A DNA stretch of 33,733 nucleotides from JBDIBA01 sp039812705 (GCA_039812705.1 JBDIBA010000022.1:1-33733); one strand, 5' to 3'. Counted from the first letter of the stretch, positions 16,439-24,972 are shown. Numbers and translations: made by a program. The notes: generated by a model not told the origin, from the sequence alone.

Positions 16439-17119
16439 ATGTCAGAAATACCCGTCCCAGAACTTGCGTCCATGCACATTGTCACCGTGCCAACCAGGTC
16501 CATCATTCCCACGGTCATTGGAGTCGGAGCCGATCGCTGGGAAGCCGCAAGCGCAAGTGGATCGTGCTTTGCCAAGGTGCTCGGCACTTCAAAAGCGCAC
16601 ACAACACGCACAAGCGTCGAACTTCGTCGATGGGCACTCTTTGCAACTTGGCGCGACCGTGACTTCTACGAATCATTCATTGAGACATCACAACTGTTGC
16701 GACGGTGGCACTCCGCAGGCGATGTTCGAACGGCGCTTCTTCAACCGCTTTCCGCCAAAGGCTCATGGGGAGGAAGTCAGTTAATTGATGCCGACGCATC
16801 GCAACGATCAGTCGGCAAACAAACCGCCGTCCTCACTCGTGCCTGGGTGAAGCCAAGACACTGGCTCACGTTCAGTCGTTCAATCGAACCTGTAGATACG
16901 CATCTGCGCACACAACAAGGTTGCTCATTTTCAATGGGCATGGGCGAATGGCCAATTGGAGAACAGGCAACCTTCAGCATTTGGGATTCACCCGAAGCAC
17001 TCGAAGCCTTTGCCTACAAAGGTGGAGCGCACAGCGAAGTAGTCAGGCGTCGCTATCAAGAAGGTTGGTATGGCGAAGAAGTCTTCGCCCGCTTCTCTGT
17101 AATTGAGTCCAACATATGA
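16439..17119 (+). CDS. crtA: CrtA-like spheroidene monooxygenase family protein
   Basis: An enzyme of 226 residues resembling spheroidene monooxygenase CrtA, which adds a keto group at C-2 of acyclic carotenoids. Conserved traits are VGADRWEAA and SCFAKVLGTSKAHTTR, then RRWALFATWRDRDFYESF, GSWGGSQLI, VLTRAWVKPRHWLTF, and the C-terminal GMGEWPIGEQATFSIWDS with AFAYKGGAHSEVVRRR. The heme ligand cannot be assigned from sequence alone. AGGAG lies 13 bases before the ATG. It starts 23 bases from the divergent PlsY-like gene and ends at a strong terminator. Together with the hydratase, desaturase and glycosyltransferase it suggests a keto, hydroxylated and glycosylated acyclic carotenoid. Confidence 0.8.
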   Translation: MSEIPVPELASMHIVTVPTRSIIPTVIGVGADRWEAASASGSCFAKVLGTSKAHTTRTSVELRRWALFATWRDRDFYESFIETSQLLRRWHSAGDVRTALLQPLSAKGSWGGSQLIDADASQRSVGKQTAVLTRAWVKPRHWLTFSRSIEPVDTHLRTQQGCSFSMGMGEWPIGEQATFSIWDSPEALEAFAYKGGAHSEVVRRRYQEGWYGEEVFARFSVIESNI

Positions 17120-17153
17120 AAAACCCGCGCGGGCATTTGCCGGCGCGGGTTTT
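17119..17153. terminator. Bidirectional terminator between crtA and mscL
   Basis: AAAACCCGCGC pairs perfectly with GCGCGGGTTTT across a 12-base loop. The gene ends on both sides and the A- and T-rich flanks suit both strands. Confidence 0.9.
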
Positions 17154-17179
17154 CGGGTTGCTGCTTGAGAGTCAAAGAC

Positions 17180-17650
17180 TCAGAGTGCTGCTGACTGCTC
17201 CGAGGTGCAGAAGGCACAACGACGAGCAGCTGCGGGAATGCTCGACAAGCATTCCGTGCATTCCTTGGTCTCTTCACCAGAGTCCGTCTCGGTCTTGTTG
17301 CGCGACATCAAGTGACTAACCGGCTTAACAATGAAGAAAAACACAACCAACGCAATGATGAGGAAGCTGATGATGGCTGCAATGACAGCTCCGTAACCAA
17401 ACTCTGCACCACCGGCTTTGAAGCTGAGTTCTTCAAACTTGGGAGCATCTTTCATCGCGACCGTTGTCAACGGCATGATCATCTTTGAAACAAGTGCCGT
17501 TACCACTGCACCAAAGGCGGTGGCCATGACAACACCAACGGCTAGGTCAACAACGTTTCCGCGGAGGATGAACTCTTTGAATTCGTTAGCGGACTTGCCA
17601 CCCGGTGCCTTGCTAGCCATCGAACGAGCTCGTTCGCTTGCATTACTCAT
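17180..17650 (-). CDS. mscL: Large-conductance mechanosensitive channel MscL with zinc-ribbon tail
   Basis: A tension-gated emergency channel of the inner membrane. The N-terminal helix and first membrane segment are canonical: FKEFILRGNVVDLAVGVVMATAFGAVV (24-50). The second segment is about 86-109. After it come 20 polar residues and then C131-x2-C134 and C145-x2-C148 (KECTECLSSIPAAARRCAFC), a short zinc-ribbon-like tail seen in some MscL proteins instead of the plain helical bundle. Length is 156. The stop of the cyclophilin gene directly abuts the ATG (TAAATG), so the two are likely one transcript. Confidence 0.92.
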   Translation of the reverse strand: MSNASERARSMASKAPGGKSANEFKEFILRGNVVDLAVGVVMATAFGAVVTALVSKMIMPLTTVAMKDAPKFEELSFKAGGAEFGYGAVIAAIISFLIIALVVFFFIVKPVSHLMSRNKTETDSGEETKECTECLSSIPAAARRCAFCTSEQSAAL

Positions 17651-18118
17651 TTACTTCTCACTTACTTTCACACTGGTCATTTTGTCGCCGATTGCGATTG
17701 ATTTGGCCACATCGAGACCATCGGTCACGTGTCCGAACAAGTTGTAGTTCGGCGTAAGTGACTGACGGCAGTCGTCGATGCAGATGAAGAACTGCGAACC
17801 GTTGGTGTTGGGGCCAGCGTTAGCCATTGCCACTGCACCATCGGTGTACTCACCCTTGACGGGCTCGTCGGCGAACTTGTAACCGGGGCCACCAGTACCG
17901 GTTCCGGTTGGGTCTCCGCCTTGGATGACGAAACCGGGAACAACTCGGTGAAAAACAACACCGTCGTAGTAACCATCGCTGGCCAACGACACAAAGTTGT
18001 TCACTGTGTTTGGTGCAAGTTGAGGGTCGAGTTCCATGACGATGTCGCCACGCTCGGTCGATATGGTTACCTCGTACTTGGAGTCAAGGTTGATCTGCAT
18101 TTCAGGAGGTTGCGACAA
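17651..18118 (-). CDS. Cyclophilin-type peptidyl-prolyl cis-trans isomerase
   Basis: Speeds proline isomerisation in proteins. The 155 residues cover the cyclophilin core: ERGDIVMELDPQLAPNTVNNF, the active-site strand FHRVVPGFVIQGGDP with its Arg, GTGGPGYKFADE, VAMANAGPNTNGSQFFI and YNLFGHVTDGLDV. No signal peptide is seen, so it is cytoplasmic. Two starts are possible: TTG at 18118, which has AAAGG eight to nine bases upstream, and ATG at 18100 with no ribosome site. I favour the TTG. It precedes mscL with no gap. Confidence 0.93.
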   Translation of the reverse strand: MSQPPEMQINLDSKYEVTISTERGDIVMELDPQLAPNTVNNFVSLASDGYYDGVVFHRVVPGFVIQGGDPTGTGTGGPGYKFADEPVKGEYTDGAVAMANAGPNTNGSQFFICIDDCRQSLTPNYNLFGHVTDGLDVAKSIAIGDKMTSVKVSEK

Positions 18119-18262
18119 CGTTCAGGCCTTTCCGCAGTGATTGCCAAGGCGGCAAACTACCCGAATTTTGTTCCACCCAACAGACTTCAGAACGATGTTT
18201 AATTCTGAGCACTAAGCCATCAAACTGAACATGAGTGTCGATTTCTGAGGAGGGTGATTCGG

Positions 18263-18652
18263 TTGGCAAGAATTCTTGTTGTTGAGAACGACGATGACGT
18301 TGCCCAACTCGTCGCTCGCTGCCTCAGGACTTATGGCCACAGCGTCACAACTGCTCGAAACGGGTTCCTTGCCAAGCACCTAGTCGGGCTCGACCGGCCC
18401 ATCGACCTGGTGCTTCTCGACATCAACCTTCCAGGCACAAATGGTTTCGAGGTCCTCAAGGAACTCCGTCGCCATCCAGAGCTGAACCAGCCCCGGCTGC
18501 CCGCCATTTTCCTCAGTGGTTCATCAAGGCCCGAAGACGAGCAACAAGCAAGGGCGCTCAACGCGACCTTTCTGCGCAAGCCATTTGTGTCTTCTGAACT
18601 GCAAGGCGCAGTGATTAACGCCGTTTCACGCGGCGACGAAGATCTCCAATGA
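18263..18652 (+). CDS. Stand-alone response-regulator receiver domain
   Basis: A CheY-like single receiver of 129 residues with no output domain. The acidic pocket (VVENDDD), phospho-acceptor D53 (LVLLDINLPG), the Ser of FLSGSS and the Lys of FLRKPF are all present, so it should be phosphorylatable. GAGGAGG at 18247-18253 lies nine bases before the TTG at 18263 and directly touches a GTG at 18254; normal spacing favours the TTG. No cognate kinase is nearby. Its last 38 bases overlap the end of gatD on the other strand. Confidence 0.88.
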   Translation: MARILVVENDDDVAQLVARCLRTYGHSVTTARNGFLAKHLVGLDRPIDLVLLDINLPGTNGFEVLKELRRHPELNQPRLPAIFLSGSSRPEDEQQARALNATFLRKPFVSSELQGAVINAVSRGDEDLQ

Positions 18653-19406
18653 CGCCGATACCGGCGCCCTGGGTTGAGTCTGCATGCTTGCGACCGTGCG
18701 CGGCGGCAAACCGCTCGCGACGCAGTTCGTCAACCTCGACATCGTTGACTGGCTCGAGTGCAGAACCGGTGGCCATCTCTAGCAATTGGTCTGCCAGGTT
18801 CGCATTGCGTACCAACGCCGGACCGTGCATGTAAGTCGTAATAATTCGACCCTGCACCGCACCTTCTGTGCCCTTGCCGTCTTCGTTGCCAATACCGCTG
18901 ACGACCTGCGCAAGCGGGCGGGCCTCTGAGCCCAGGAACGTGATGCCCTGGTGGTTTTCATAGCCCGTATAGTCAACAGCGGCGCCGTTGATTTCACCAC
19001 GAGTTGCCAGCTCACCGACTCGCCGCGGACCATCGCCCCGTTGCGTCTCGATATCAATCAAGCCAAGACCCGGGCGCAACTTGTAGTCAGCACCGGGAAA
19101 CTGCTTGCCAAGGATCTGCATTCCCGCACACACACCAAAAACAACGGCCCCCGCGTCAACGGCCTTGTGCAACACGCGGGTTTCTGCCAGACGTTCAGTC
19201 ACCGAAACCTGAGGCTGGTCTTCGCCGCCGCCAAGCAAGTAGATGTCGCAACCGGCGGGAACGTCTTCGCCAAGGTCAACAAGTTTTGTCTCGGCCTTGA
19301 TCCCCCGCCAACGCAGCCTTTGCGCCAAAACAATCGCGTTTCCGCCGTCGCCATAGGTTCCAAGCAAGTCGGGGTAGATCACGCAGATGGATATCGACGA
19401 ACTCAC
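18615..19406 (-). CDS. gatD: Lipid II isoglutaminyl synthase, glutaminase subunit GatD
   Basis: Releases ammonia from glutamine for MurT, which amidates the D-Glu of the peptidoglycan stem. The 263 residues form a class I amidotransferase (CobB/CobQ type) with nucleophile C93 in VFGVCAGMQILG and catalytic H194 in TTYMHGP; LLGGGEDQPQ is also typical. The GTG start overlaps the murT stop by four bases (GTGA), the usual coupling of the pair. The extended C-terminus after about 230 is basic and low in complexity (AAAHGRKHADSTQGAG) and overlaps the receiver gene. Confidence 0.93.
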   Translation of the reverse strand: MSSSISICVIYPDLLGTYGDGGNAIVLAQRLRWRGIKAETKLVDLGEDVPAGCDIYLLGGGEDQPQVSVTERLAETRVLHKAVDAGAVVFGVCAGMQILGKQFPGADYKLRPGLGLIDIETQRGDGPRRVGELATRGEINGAAVDYTGYENHQGITFLGSEARPLAQVVSGIGNEDGKGTEGAVQGRIITTYMHGPALVRNANLADQLLEMATGSALEPVNDVEVDELRRERFAAAHGRKHADSTQGAGIGVIGDLRRRVKRR

Positions 19407-20710
19407 TTGTCCACCAACCTTCTGAAGTCTTGAAACGCGCTGTAGTTAGCCACCACATCAAGGCGCGAGTTGTCTGTCAGTTCCTGCGCAGCGCGAAGAA
19501 CCGCCTTTCGGGAATCGGGTTCAAACACATGGTCAACGTCTGCATAGTGCAAACGCACCGCCAAGTCTCGACCCCGTTCGCCGGTTGCAACGACAAAGCG
19601 ACCCTTCATTTGCTCGAAAGGAACGTCCCACAGCCACGAAGGGTCTTGGCCGTCTTGAATGCGCGCATTGATTGCAACCACCAGTGGCTCGTTGCTGCCT
19701 TTCGTTAGCGTCAACGATTCGGTCCAACCTGCCGGGTTCTTTGCAAGCAACAATCGACTGGGCACCTTGCTGATTTCAACGGAGGCAAACCGTCCGCCAA
19801 CTCCGGTTAGTTCGCCAATGGCCTTGGCGGCACCAATCAGGTCTGCACCAAAAACGTTGGCGGCTGCCAGCGCCATTGCTGCGTTTCGCCTGTTGATTAT
19901 TCCCGGCAGTGAAAGGCGAAGCGGAATCGTCTGTCCGGCAATGAGAACCCGGTCATCATCAAGATCAACATCGATTGACGGCCTCTTTAGGTCACAGCCA
20001 GAACATGCCCAGTCGTCACCGTTCCAGATGACCTTGCGCGCGCAACTTGGACATGAAGCAGCGTCAAGGCGCCAGCCCGAGCCCCCGGAAACCCAAACGA
20101 CCTTCGATGCCACCTGCGCAGCCCAAACAATCATCGGGTCGTCACCGTTAGCAACAACGGTGACGCCGTCTGCGCCAGTCAGGCAATTGCGCCACTTCAC
20201 GGCCTCCGTGCGAACCTCGCCCACACGGTCAAGCTGGTCCCGAGACAAGTTCAAAAGAACAATGACCCTTGGCTTTGTTGCTTCAACGGTCTTGGGTAGG
20301 TGGGCCTCGTCGGTTTCGAGAACCGTCGCCACGGCCTTGGACGCACTCATGGCGTGAACCATCCCCCCGAACATGTTCGCACCCGCAGAGTTAGTGCTGA
20401 CCTCCCCCATGGTTCCAAGGGCGGCCGACACCATCGAAGTTGTTGTCGTCTTGCCGTTCGTTCCGGAAACAAGCACGACACTTCTGCCGCGTCCGAGAGT
20501 TGCAAGCGCATTGGGGTCAAGTGCCAAAGTCACTCGGCCGCCAATTACCGAGCCTTCCCCGCGACCCAGCTTGCGCGAAAGCTCCGACGCCCCAAGGCCG
20601 GCAGCGCGCGCAAAATAACTTCGCGCTGACAACTTCTGCGCCTCCGCTTTTTTCGGAAGCAAACGCTGCAACGACATCGTTCGTTGTGATTTCGACTTCG
20701 ACACGCGCAC
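19403..20710 (-). CDS. murT: Lipid II isoglutaminyl synthase, ligase subunit MurT
   Basis: A Mur-ligase relative that activates the alpha-carboxyl of D-Glu in lipid II and amidates it with GatD ammonia. The ATP loop is GTNGKTTTT at about 83-91. A zinc ribbon is inserted in the middle domain: C220-x2-C223 and C236-x2-C239. The C-terminal DUF1727 domain carries DGQDPSWLWD, equivalent to the Asp that completes the GatD triad. The length (435) is normal. The GTG at 20710 is the first of several weak starts (GTG 20704, ATG 20677); none has a good ribosome site. The essential cell-wall role is known from Staphylococcus, Streptococcus and mycobacteria. Confidence 0.94.
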   Translation of the reverse strand: MRVSKSKSQRTMSLQRLLPKKAEAQKLSARSYFARAAGLGASELSRKLGRGEGSVIGGRVTLALDPNALATLGRGRSVVLVSGTNGKTTTTSMVSAALGTMGEVSTNSAGANMFGGMVHAMSASKAVATVLETDEAHLPKTVEATKPRVIVLLNLSRDQLDRVGEVRTEAVKWRNCLTGADGVTVVANGDDPMIVWAAQVASKVVWVSGGSGWRLDAASCPSCARKVIWNGDDWACSGCDLKRPSIDVDLDDDRVLIAGQTIPLRLSLPGIINRRNAAMALAAANVFGADLIGAAKAIGELTGVGGRFASVEISKVPSRLLLAKNPAGWTESLTLTKGSNEPLVVAINARIQDGQDPSWLWDVPFEQMKGRFVVATGERGRDLAVRLHYADVDHVFEPDSRKAVLRAAQELTDNSRLDVVANYSAFQDFRRLVDK

Positions 20711-20767
20711 AAGTTACTGCCGCCGCGTTGTGTAAACGCGGGCAATTGCAAGTATCCCCAGACGCGG

Positions 20768-20796
20768 CGAAACCCCCGCCGATGGCGAGGGTTTCG
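20768..20796. terminator. Possible hairpin terminator without T-run
   Basis: CGAAACCC and GGGTTTCG with inner pairs CCGCC/GGCG form a stable hairpin between the HEAT-repeat gene and murT, both on the minus strand. There is no T-tract, so termination is only suggested. Confidence 0.4.
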
Positions 20797-20902
20797 TACG
20801 CACGATCCACCCCTAGAAAGGGCAGACCTCAATAATGAACCAGATCGCTCGAAACTACAAACCGACACTGCAAAGCGTGGTTAGAGGTTTGCTTTCAGTG
20901 AG

Positions 20903-21763
20903 CTACGACCCCGAAGATGGCTTCTGATCTTGAAGGCCGGCCTTGATGTCGTCGAGACGTTGTTGTGTAACCGTCTCTGGCGTCACTTGTTCAAGCGCCG
21001 GAAGCAATACGGGATCGCCAAGAGCAACAACGGAATCGAAGATTCGTGGTGCAGGCCTTGGGCCGCGCAAAGCTTGTTCAAGAGTTGTTGCCATGCGCGG
21101 GTCTTTGCGTGACGACAAACCGAAGATCGCTTCGTTGCGGATCTCATCGTCATTGTCGAAAAGGCGAACGCCAAGGGCGTCACGGATCTCGTCGGTGTTA
21201 CCCAAAACGCCCTCGGCAAGGGACGTAGTTGCCCAGAACTTCACTTCGCGGTCACTGTCCGAAGTGGCCTTGATGATTGCCTTTACGCCCTCAGGAGTTT
21301 CCCCTGTTGCCTCCATCACAAGGTTCAACGCCTGAACGGCCTGACAACGAAGGTCGGCGTCTTCGCTTTCGAGCCACTCAACCAGAACCGGGATGGCCTC
21401 CTCGGAACCCGTTGGGCCGAGCGCAACAAGTGCAGACCACTGAACGTTGAGGTCTGTCTCGCGATTCAAGAGGCCAATCATCGCGCGTGCGACCGAACCA
21501 CCTGCCGTGCGGTGCTGCACCGCAACCATGGCCAAAACATCGGTCGCAACCACGCGTTGGGCGGGGTCTGGCGACTTAATGAAGTGGATTCCAATGTCAT
21601 ATGCACGGCGACCAACGGCCGCGGCTTCACTAACAAGGCCCCACAGCCGATCCGACTGAGGGTCCTGCTCCTGGCGCCAGGTTTCAAGCGCCTGTCCAAA
21701 AAGCTTGCGCAGCTGAACGTCAGAGTCGGATGGCTGGGGGTTTGGCGACTGTCTACTGCTCAC
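20903..21763 (-). CDS. HEAT-repeat protein
   Basis: A soluble scaffold-like protein of 286 residues. From about residue 60 to 270 it is made of paired helices with the HEAT/PBS-lyase pattern, e.g. VQWSALVALGPTGSEEAIPVLVEWLESEDADLRCQAVQALN and EIRNEAIFGLSSRKD. Such repeats usually bind proteins; the partner is unknown. The start is GTG 21763, which directly follows AGGAGG without a spacer, so the true start is a little uncertain, but no better one is seen. It lies 19 bases behind the membrane-protein gene and is likely co-transcribed with it. Confidence 0.75.
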   Translation of the reverse strand: MSSRQSPNPQPSDSDVQLRKLFGQALETWRQEQDPQSDRLWGLVSEAAAVGRRAYDIGIHFIKSPDPAQRVVATDVLAMVAVQHRTAGGSVARAMIGLLNRETDLNVQWSALVALGPTGSEEAIPVLVEWLESEDADLRCQAVQALNLVMEATGETPEGVKAIIKATSDSDREVKFWATTSLAEGVLGNTDEIRDALGVRLFDNDDEIRNEAIFGLSSRKDPRMATTLEQALRGPRPAPRIFDSVVALGDPVLLPALEQVTPETVTQQRLDDIKAGLQDQKPSSGS

Positions 21764-21782
21764 CCTCCTATCGTGGCAGAAG

Positions 21783-22943
21783 CTAGGCACCCTCGGCGAC
21801 GCGAGATGGCTGAAGACCTGGCTGCGGCCCCACAAGATCCTCGTCGTCGCCTTCTACCGAGTCCTGGAACTCCCTCAATGCAACCAAGAACAGGCCCAGA
21901 AACGGGAGCTCTGCAAGAGCGGCAAATGGACTGTTTGTGAGGTTGAAGATTTGCGTGACATAGAGGTTGGAGAAGATCGCCACGTACAACCACCGGTAAC
22001 CCTTCTTGTGGTCGGCCAACCAACGAATCCCACCAACGACTGCAGTTGCTGCTTCAAACAAGCGAGAAATCGAGCTGATGTTCTGGGCGATTCCCGTCGG
22101 AGACTTGTCAGTGACATCGGTGTCACCAAAGAAGAAGCCCGCCAGCAAGACACTGGTACCAATCATCAGGACAATCCCCAAACCAATTACGTACCTGCTT
22201 TGCGCAATCGCACGAGCCCGGTTCTCCAGGCGAATCATCCAAGCAGGTTGCTGCCAACCCTTCCTTTCCGGACAAACGTCAACCAAGTTCTGCAGCGCAG
22301 ATGCCGTCGGGGCACTGCGCACCTGGCTCAACCACTCGGTGGCTCGCTTGCGCTGTCGTGGAGTCAAGCCATCAATTGCTCCGTCGGCCGCAATCGCAGC
22401 AGCCGCAGACAACGGGTCGTTTGGCTGACGCGACTTCACGCGAATAGTGAGCAACAGCAGCCCGGCAAACAGCACGTAGATGATGGCTGCGGCGGGCCTG
22501 AAGAAATAGTCGTTTGTCTTGGTGATGAACTTGCCAACCTCGTCCACAAACAACCCAAGTCCGACGCCACCAACAACACTGATGATCGCGCGAGAACTTG
22601 GACCAATCAGGATGAGTGCCGCCACCAATCCAACCGACATCAACAGTCCGCCCCACAGCGCATGAGCAAAATGAATTGAACCGCCAGCCAACTGTGGATA
22701 GCCCGTTGCCGCAAGAAGCGCGCGCGTAACCAGAACAGTTGCAACGGCGGTCACCCAAAGCAACTGCAAGTACTGAGCGTGAACCCCAAGGCGCAACAGT
22801 TTTGCCTTGTATGCAACTGCCCTTTCAAGGGCAAGCTCTCTGGCGTGTTCTGCCCGAAGTCTCGCTTGTTGTGACTGCATTCGAGCCCTGTATTGGGCCC
22901 GTCTTCTGCCGGGCGGTGCCGATCGTGACCGTCTTCTTGCCAT
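21783..22943 (-). CDS. Multi-pass membrane protein of unknown function
   Basis: A protein of 386 residues. A very basic helical N-terminus (RRRSRSAPPGRRRAQYRARM, then alternating Ala/Arg/Glu) of about 60 residues is followed by about six to seven membrane helices. The region GGVGLGLFVDEVGKFITKTNDYFFRPAAAIIY in the first half is distinctive and, as I recall, occurs in unnamed actinobacterial membrane proteins. A soluble stretch (about 185-250) separates two membrane blocks. The ATG at 22943 is preferred over a TTG nine codons upstream. No enzymatic motif is visible. Confidence 0.7.
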   Translation of the reverse strand: MARRRSRSAPPGRRRAQYRARMQSQQARLRAEHARELALERAVAYKAKLLRLGVHAQYLQLLWVTAVATVLVTRALLAATGYPQLAGGSIHFAHALWGGLLMSVGLVAALILIGPSSRAIISVVGGVGLGLFVDEVGKFITKTNDYFFRPAAAIIYVLFAGLLLLTIRVKSRQPNDPLSAAAAIAADGAIDGLTPRQRKRATEWLSQVRSAPTASALQNLVDVCPERKGWQQPAWMIRLENRARAIAQSRYVIGLGIVLMIGTSVLLAGFFFGDTDVTDKSPTGIAQNISSISRLFEAATAVVGGIRWLADHKKGYRWLYVAIFSNLYVTQIFNLTNSPFAALAELPFLGLFLVALREFQDSVEGDDEDLVGPQPGLQPSRVAEGA

Positions 22944-23078
22944 TTCCCTGGGAAGGCTATTGGCAATCAATCCATTTCGGAGTCGTTTCAGTTTTGCGAC
23001 ACTTCAGCACTCTGAGTTGTTTTCCAAGATCCCGATCTCTCATTTTTCGCCCGCAACAACCAGAAAGTGGAGTCCCCC

Positions 23079-24227
23079 ATGACCAAACCGGTTCCTTCGC
23101 CTTTGTCAGTTACAGCTCGGCTCAAACGTGGCGCAGAGCGACTTGCACGTGGCGCCGCGAGCGTCTCGCTATTGGTGCCGGGCGTTGCAGCCTGCGGTTC
23201 GGATGCCGATGCCTCGACGGCCGAGATTGAAGTGCCCGCGGGCTCGTCATGCTCCGTGCAGGACGGAACTGCCCCCACCTCAGCGGCAGGGTTCGATTGG
23301 ACCGCAGCCGCCATTAGTAAGGCCAACAACGGTGCTAACCCGGTTAATCCAGGGAGTCTTCCGCAAGTCGCAATGCAAGCCGACGCGGCGACTGAAGCAG
23401 ACAAGGCCACACTTGCCAAGTTCTCCACGCCAGATCAGGCAGTTGAAAACGCCAGCCTGATTGGAACCGCCGACGTCGTCGGCGTGACCTACAGCCAGCA
23501 GGGAATCGAAGTCGACCTCCAAATCACGGGTGAAGACGTGAACCGCACCACGTCGGAATTCGGCGACAAGATTCGCGTTTGCTATCCCCACTTTGTCGGA
23601 TTCAAGAAGGACGCCAACGGCAAGCCGACCGAAGAGTTGGGGCTGCTTGTAAACCCACGATTCGACTTGCCTGGCGTCGTGGGAACCACCAGCAACCTCG
23701 TACTCGACGAAAAGGGCCAGCTGGTTCCCTTCTTGAACATGAACTTCACGGGCGACGTTCCCTACTCAAATCGCTCAACTGACATCCACTATCCCCTCTA
23801 CTACGCAGTGATGTCGCAGCACTGGTACGGCACACCGTGGACAGACAACGCAATTGGGCCCCGCTCCAACACGACCGTCAACACATCTCCATTCAGCCGC
23901 AGCAAGACAAGGCAAACGCTCACCCGCTCAACCAAGGCATGGTCCGACAAGAACAATGGACTACCCGCCTCCAGGGCTAAAGAAAAGAGCGTCGTCGGCA
24001 ACGCAACACAGGGCAAACCCATGGTCGTGCTTCGCGGAGTCGACAGTGGTCAACAAGACTCGACACGCAAGGGCAAAGTTATTGTTGGCGGCAACGGCAG
24101 CAAGCAGGACACGGTGCGTAGCGGGAACAACAACAATCTTGGTGGCAGTAAAGCAGGCAGCGGCCTCAGCAACGGCAGTCGTGGTGGCAGTATCGGTGGC
24201 GGCAGTATCGGCGGTGGCCGCAGATAA
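23079..24227 (+). CDS. Putative secreted lipoprotein with Gly/Ser/Asn-rich tail
   Basis: I do not recognise a family. The 382 residues begin with a basic region and a short hydrophobic stretch ending in a lipobox-like GVAAC at about residue 39, which suggests lipid anchoring outside the membrane, although the leader is long and only weakly hydrophobic. The middle (about 50-255) looks folded, with two Cys (SSCSV and IRVCYPH). The last 130 residues are low in complexity: basic and Ser/Thr-rich, then GGSKAGSGLSNGSRGGS and a GGGSIGGG end, probably disordered. The ATG at 23079 has GGAG six bases upstream. It is divergent from the membrane-protein gene. Confidence 0.65.
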   Translation: MTKPVPSPLSVTARLKRGAERLARGAASVSLLVPGVAACGSDADASTAEIEVPAGSSCSVQDGTAPTSAAGFDWTAAAISKANNGANPVNPGSLPQVAMQADAATEADKATLAKFSTPDQAVENASLIGTADVVGVTYSQQGIEVDLQITGEDVNRTTSEFGDKIRVCYPHFVGFKKDANGKPTEELGLLVNPRFDLPGVVGTTSNLVLDEKGQLVPFLNMNFTGDVPYSNRSTDIHYPLYYAVMSQHWYGTPWTDNAIGPRSNTTVNTSPFSRSKTRQTLTRSTKAWSDKNNGLPASRAKEKSVVGNATQGKPMVVLRGVDSGQQDSTRKGKVIVGGNGSKQDTVRSGNNNNLGGSKAGSGLSNGSRGGSIGGGSIGGGRR

Positions 24228-24253
24228 CGCGCTAATCGGGGTTAACGCGTTAT
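24224..24253. repeat. Inverted repeat ATAACGCG...CGCGTTAT
   Basis: Exact 8-base arms with a 14-base loop directly after the lipoprotein stop and overlapping the putative promoter of the GNAT gene. It could be a short terminator or an operator. Confidence 0.5.
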
Positions 24254-24258
24254 AAACT
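24253..24258 (+). promoter_or_regulatory. Putative -10 element (TAAACT) of a leaderless GNAT transcript
   Basis: TAAACT fits TAnnnT and lies five bases before the ATG at 24264, with no ribosome site between. The inverted repeat at 24224-24253 touches it and could regulate it. Confidence 0.3.
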
Positions 24259-24263
24259 TCGCC

Positions 24264-24830
24264 ATGGTGAAGTTTCCCGACCGGTTTGAAACCGCGCGCC
24301 TTGTTATCCGCATGCCCGTCGCAGCAGATCGGCCCTACGTTTTCGACTATTCCAGCAACGAAGACGTAGTGCGGTTTCTTTCTTTTCCGCAAGCAAAGAT
24401 CGAGGCAGACACCTCGCCTTTCCTCGACAAGATCGTTGGCCTTGAGCCAGAGGCCGACGAACGACACTGGGCCATCCAAAAAAAGGGCCAGGCGGGGCTG
24501 ATCGGAATGATCAGCCTCACTCGCTCGCACGGAATGATGCTCGGCTACGTGTTGAACTTCTCGGAGTGGGGCAAGGGATACACGGCCGAAGCAGCTCAAC
24601 CCCTTCGGGACTGGACACTCACCGAAAGCGGCGAGAACCGCTTCTGGGCTGTGTGCGATGTCGAGAACCCACAGTCAGCGTCGGTCATGAAAAAGCTCGA
24701 CATGCAGCATGAGGGCACGCTCCGCAACTGGATCGCATGCCCAAACCTCGGAGGCCCCGCCCGCGACTGCCTCGTTTACTCCGCGATAAACAATCCGCAA
24801 CAAACAAATAGCGGCGGGCCGCGGCCATAG
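24264..24830 (+). CDS. GNAT acetyltransferase (RimJ/RimL-like)
   Basis: Transfers an acetyl group from acetyl-CoA to an amine. The 188 residues follow the RimJ/RimL pattern: FETARLVIRMPVAADRPYVFDY at the N-terminus, the core strand MLGYVLNFSEWGKGYTAEAAQPLRDW with the CoA-loop GKGYTAEA, and VCDVENPQSASVMKKLDMQHEGTLRN near the end. The acceptor is unknown: ribosomal protein N-termini, antibiotics or small amines are all possible in this family. It stands alone; no operon partner is seen. Confidence 0.88.
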   Translation: MVKFPDRFETARLVIRMPVAADRPYVFDYSSNEDVVRFLSFPQAKIEADTSPFLDKIVGLEPEADERHWAIQKKGQAGLIGMISLTRSHGMMLGYVLNFSEWGKGYTAEAAQPLRDWTLTESGENRFWAVCDVENPQSASVMKKLDMQHEGTLRNWIACPNLGGPARDCLVYSAINNPQQTNSGGPRP

Positions 24831-24972
24831 CGGTCGACGGAACCTGTCGTCGCAAGGTTCGCGCGGTAAAGCCGCGTAGCAAAAGGAGCAAAAACGCCCG
24901 AGCAACTTTGCACAGCGCCCCAACTTGAGATAGTAAAACCCGGTTACGTTTTTTTGTAGTGCCGGGGGCCTA
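24831..24972 (+). promoter_or_regulatory. Possible structured leader of the glycosidase gene
   Basis: Two adjacent hairpins can form: GAACCT/AGGTTC (24840-24860) and CGCGG/CCGCG with a five-base loop (24862-24876). A weaker pairing GCAAA/TTTGC joins 24879-24883 with 24907-24911. No known riboswitch could be matched with confidence. The start codon is preceded by GGGGG. Confidence 0.3.

Noticed and set aside
21951..22679. 242-codon open frame on the plus strand
   Set aside because: Antisense shadow of the membrane-protein gene; low-complexity Asn/Arg/Gln composition.
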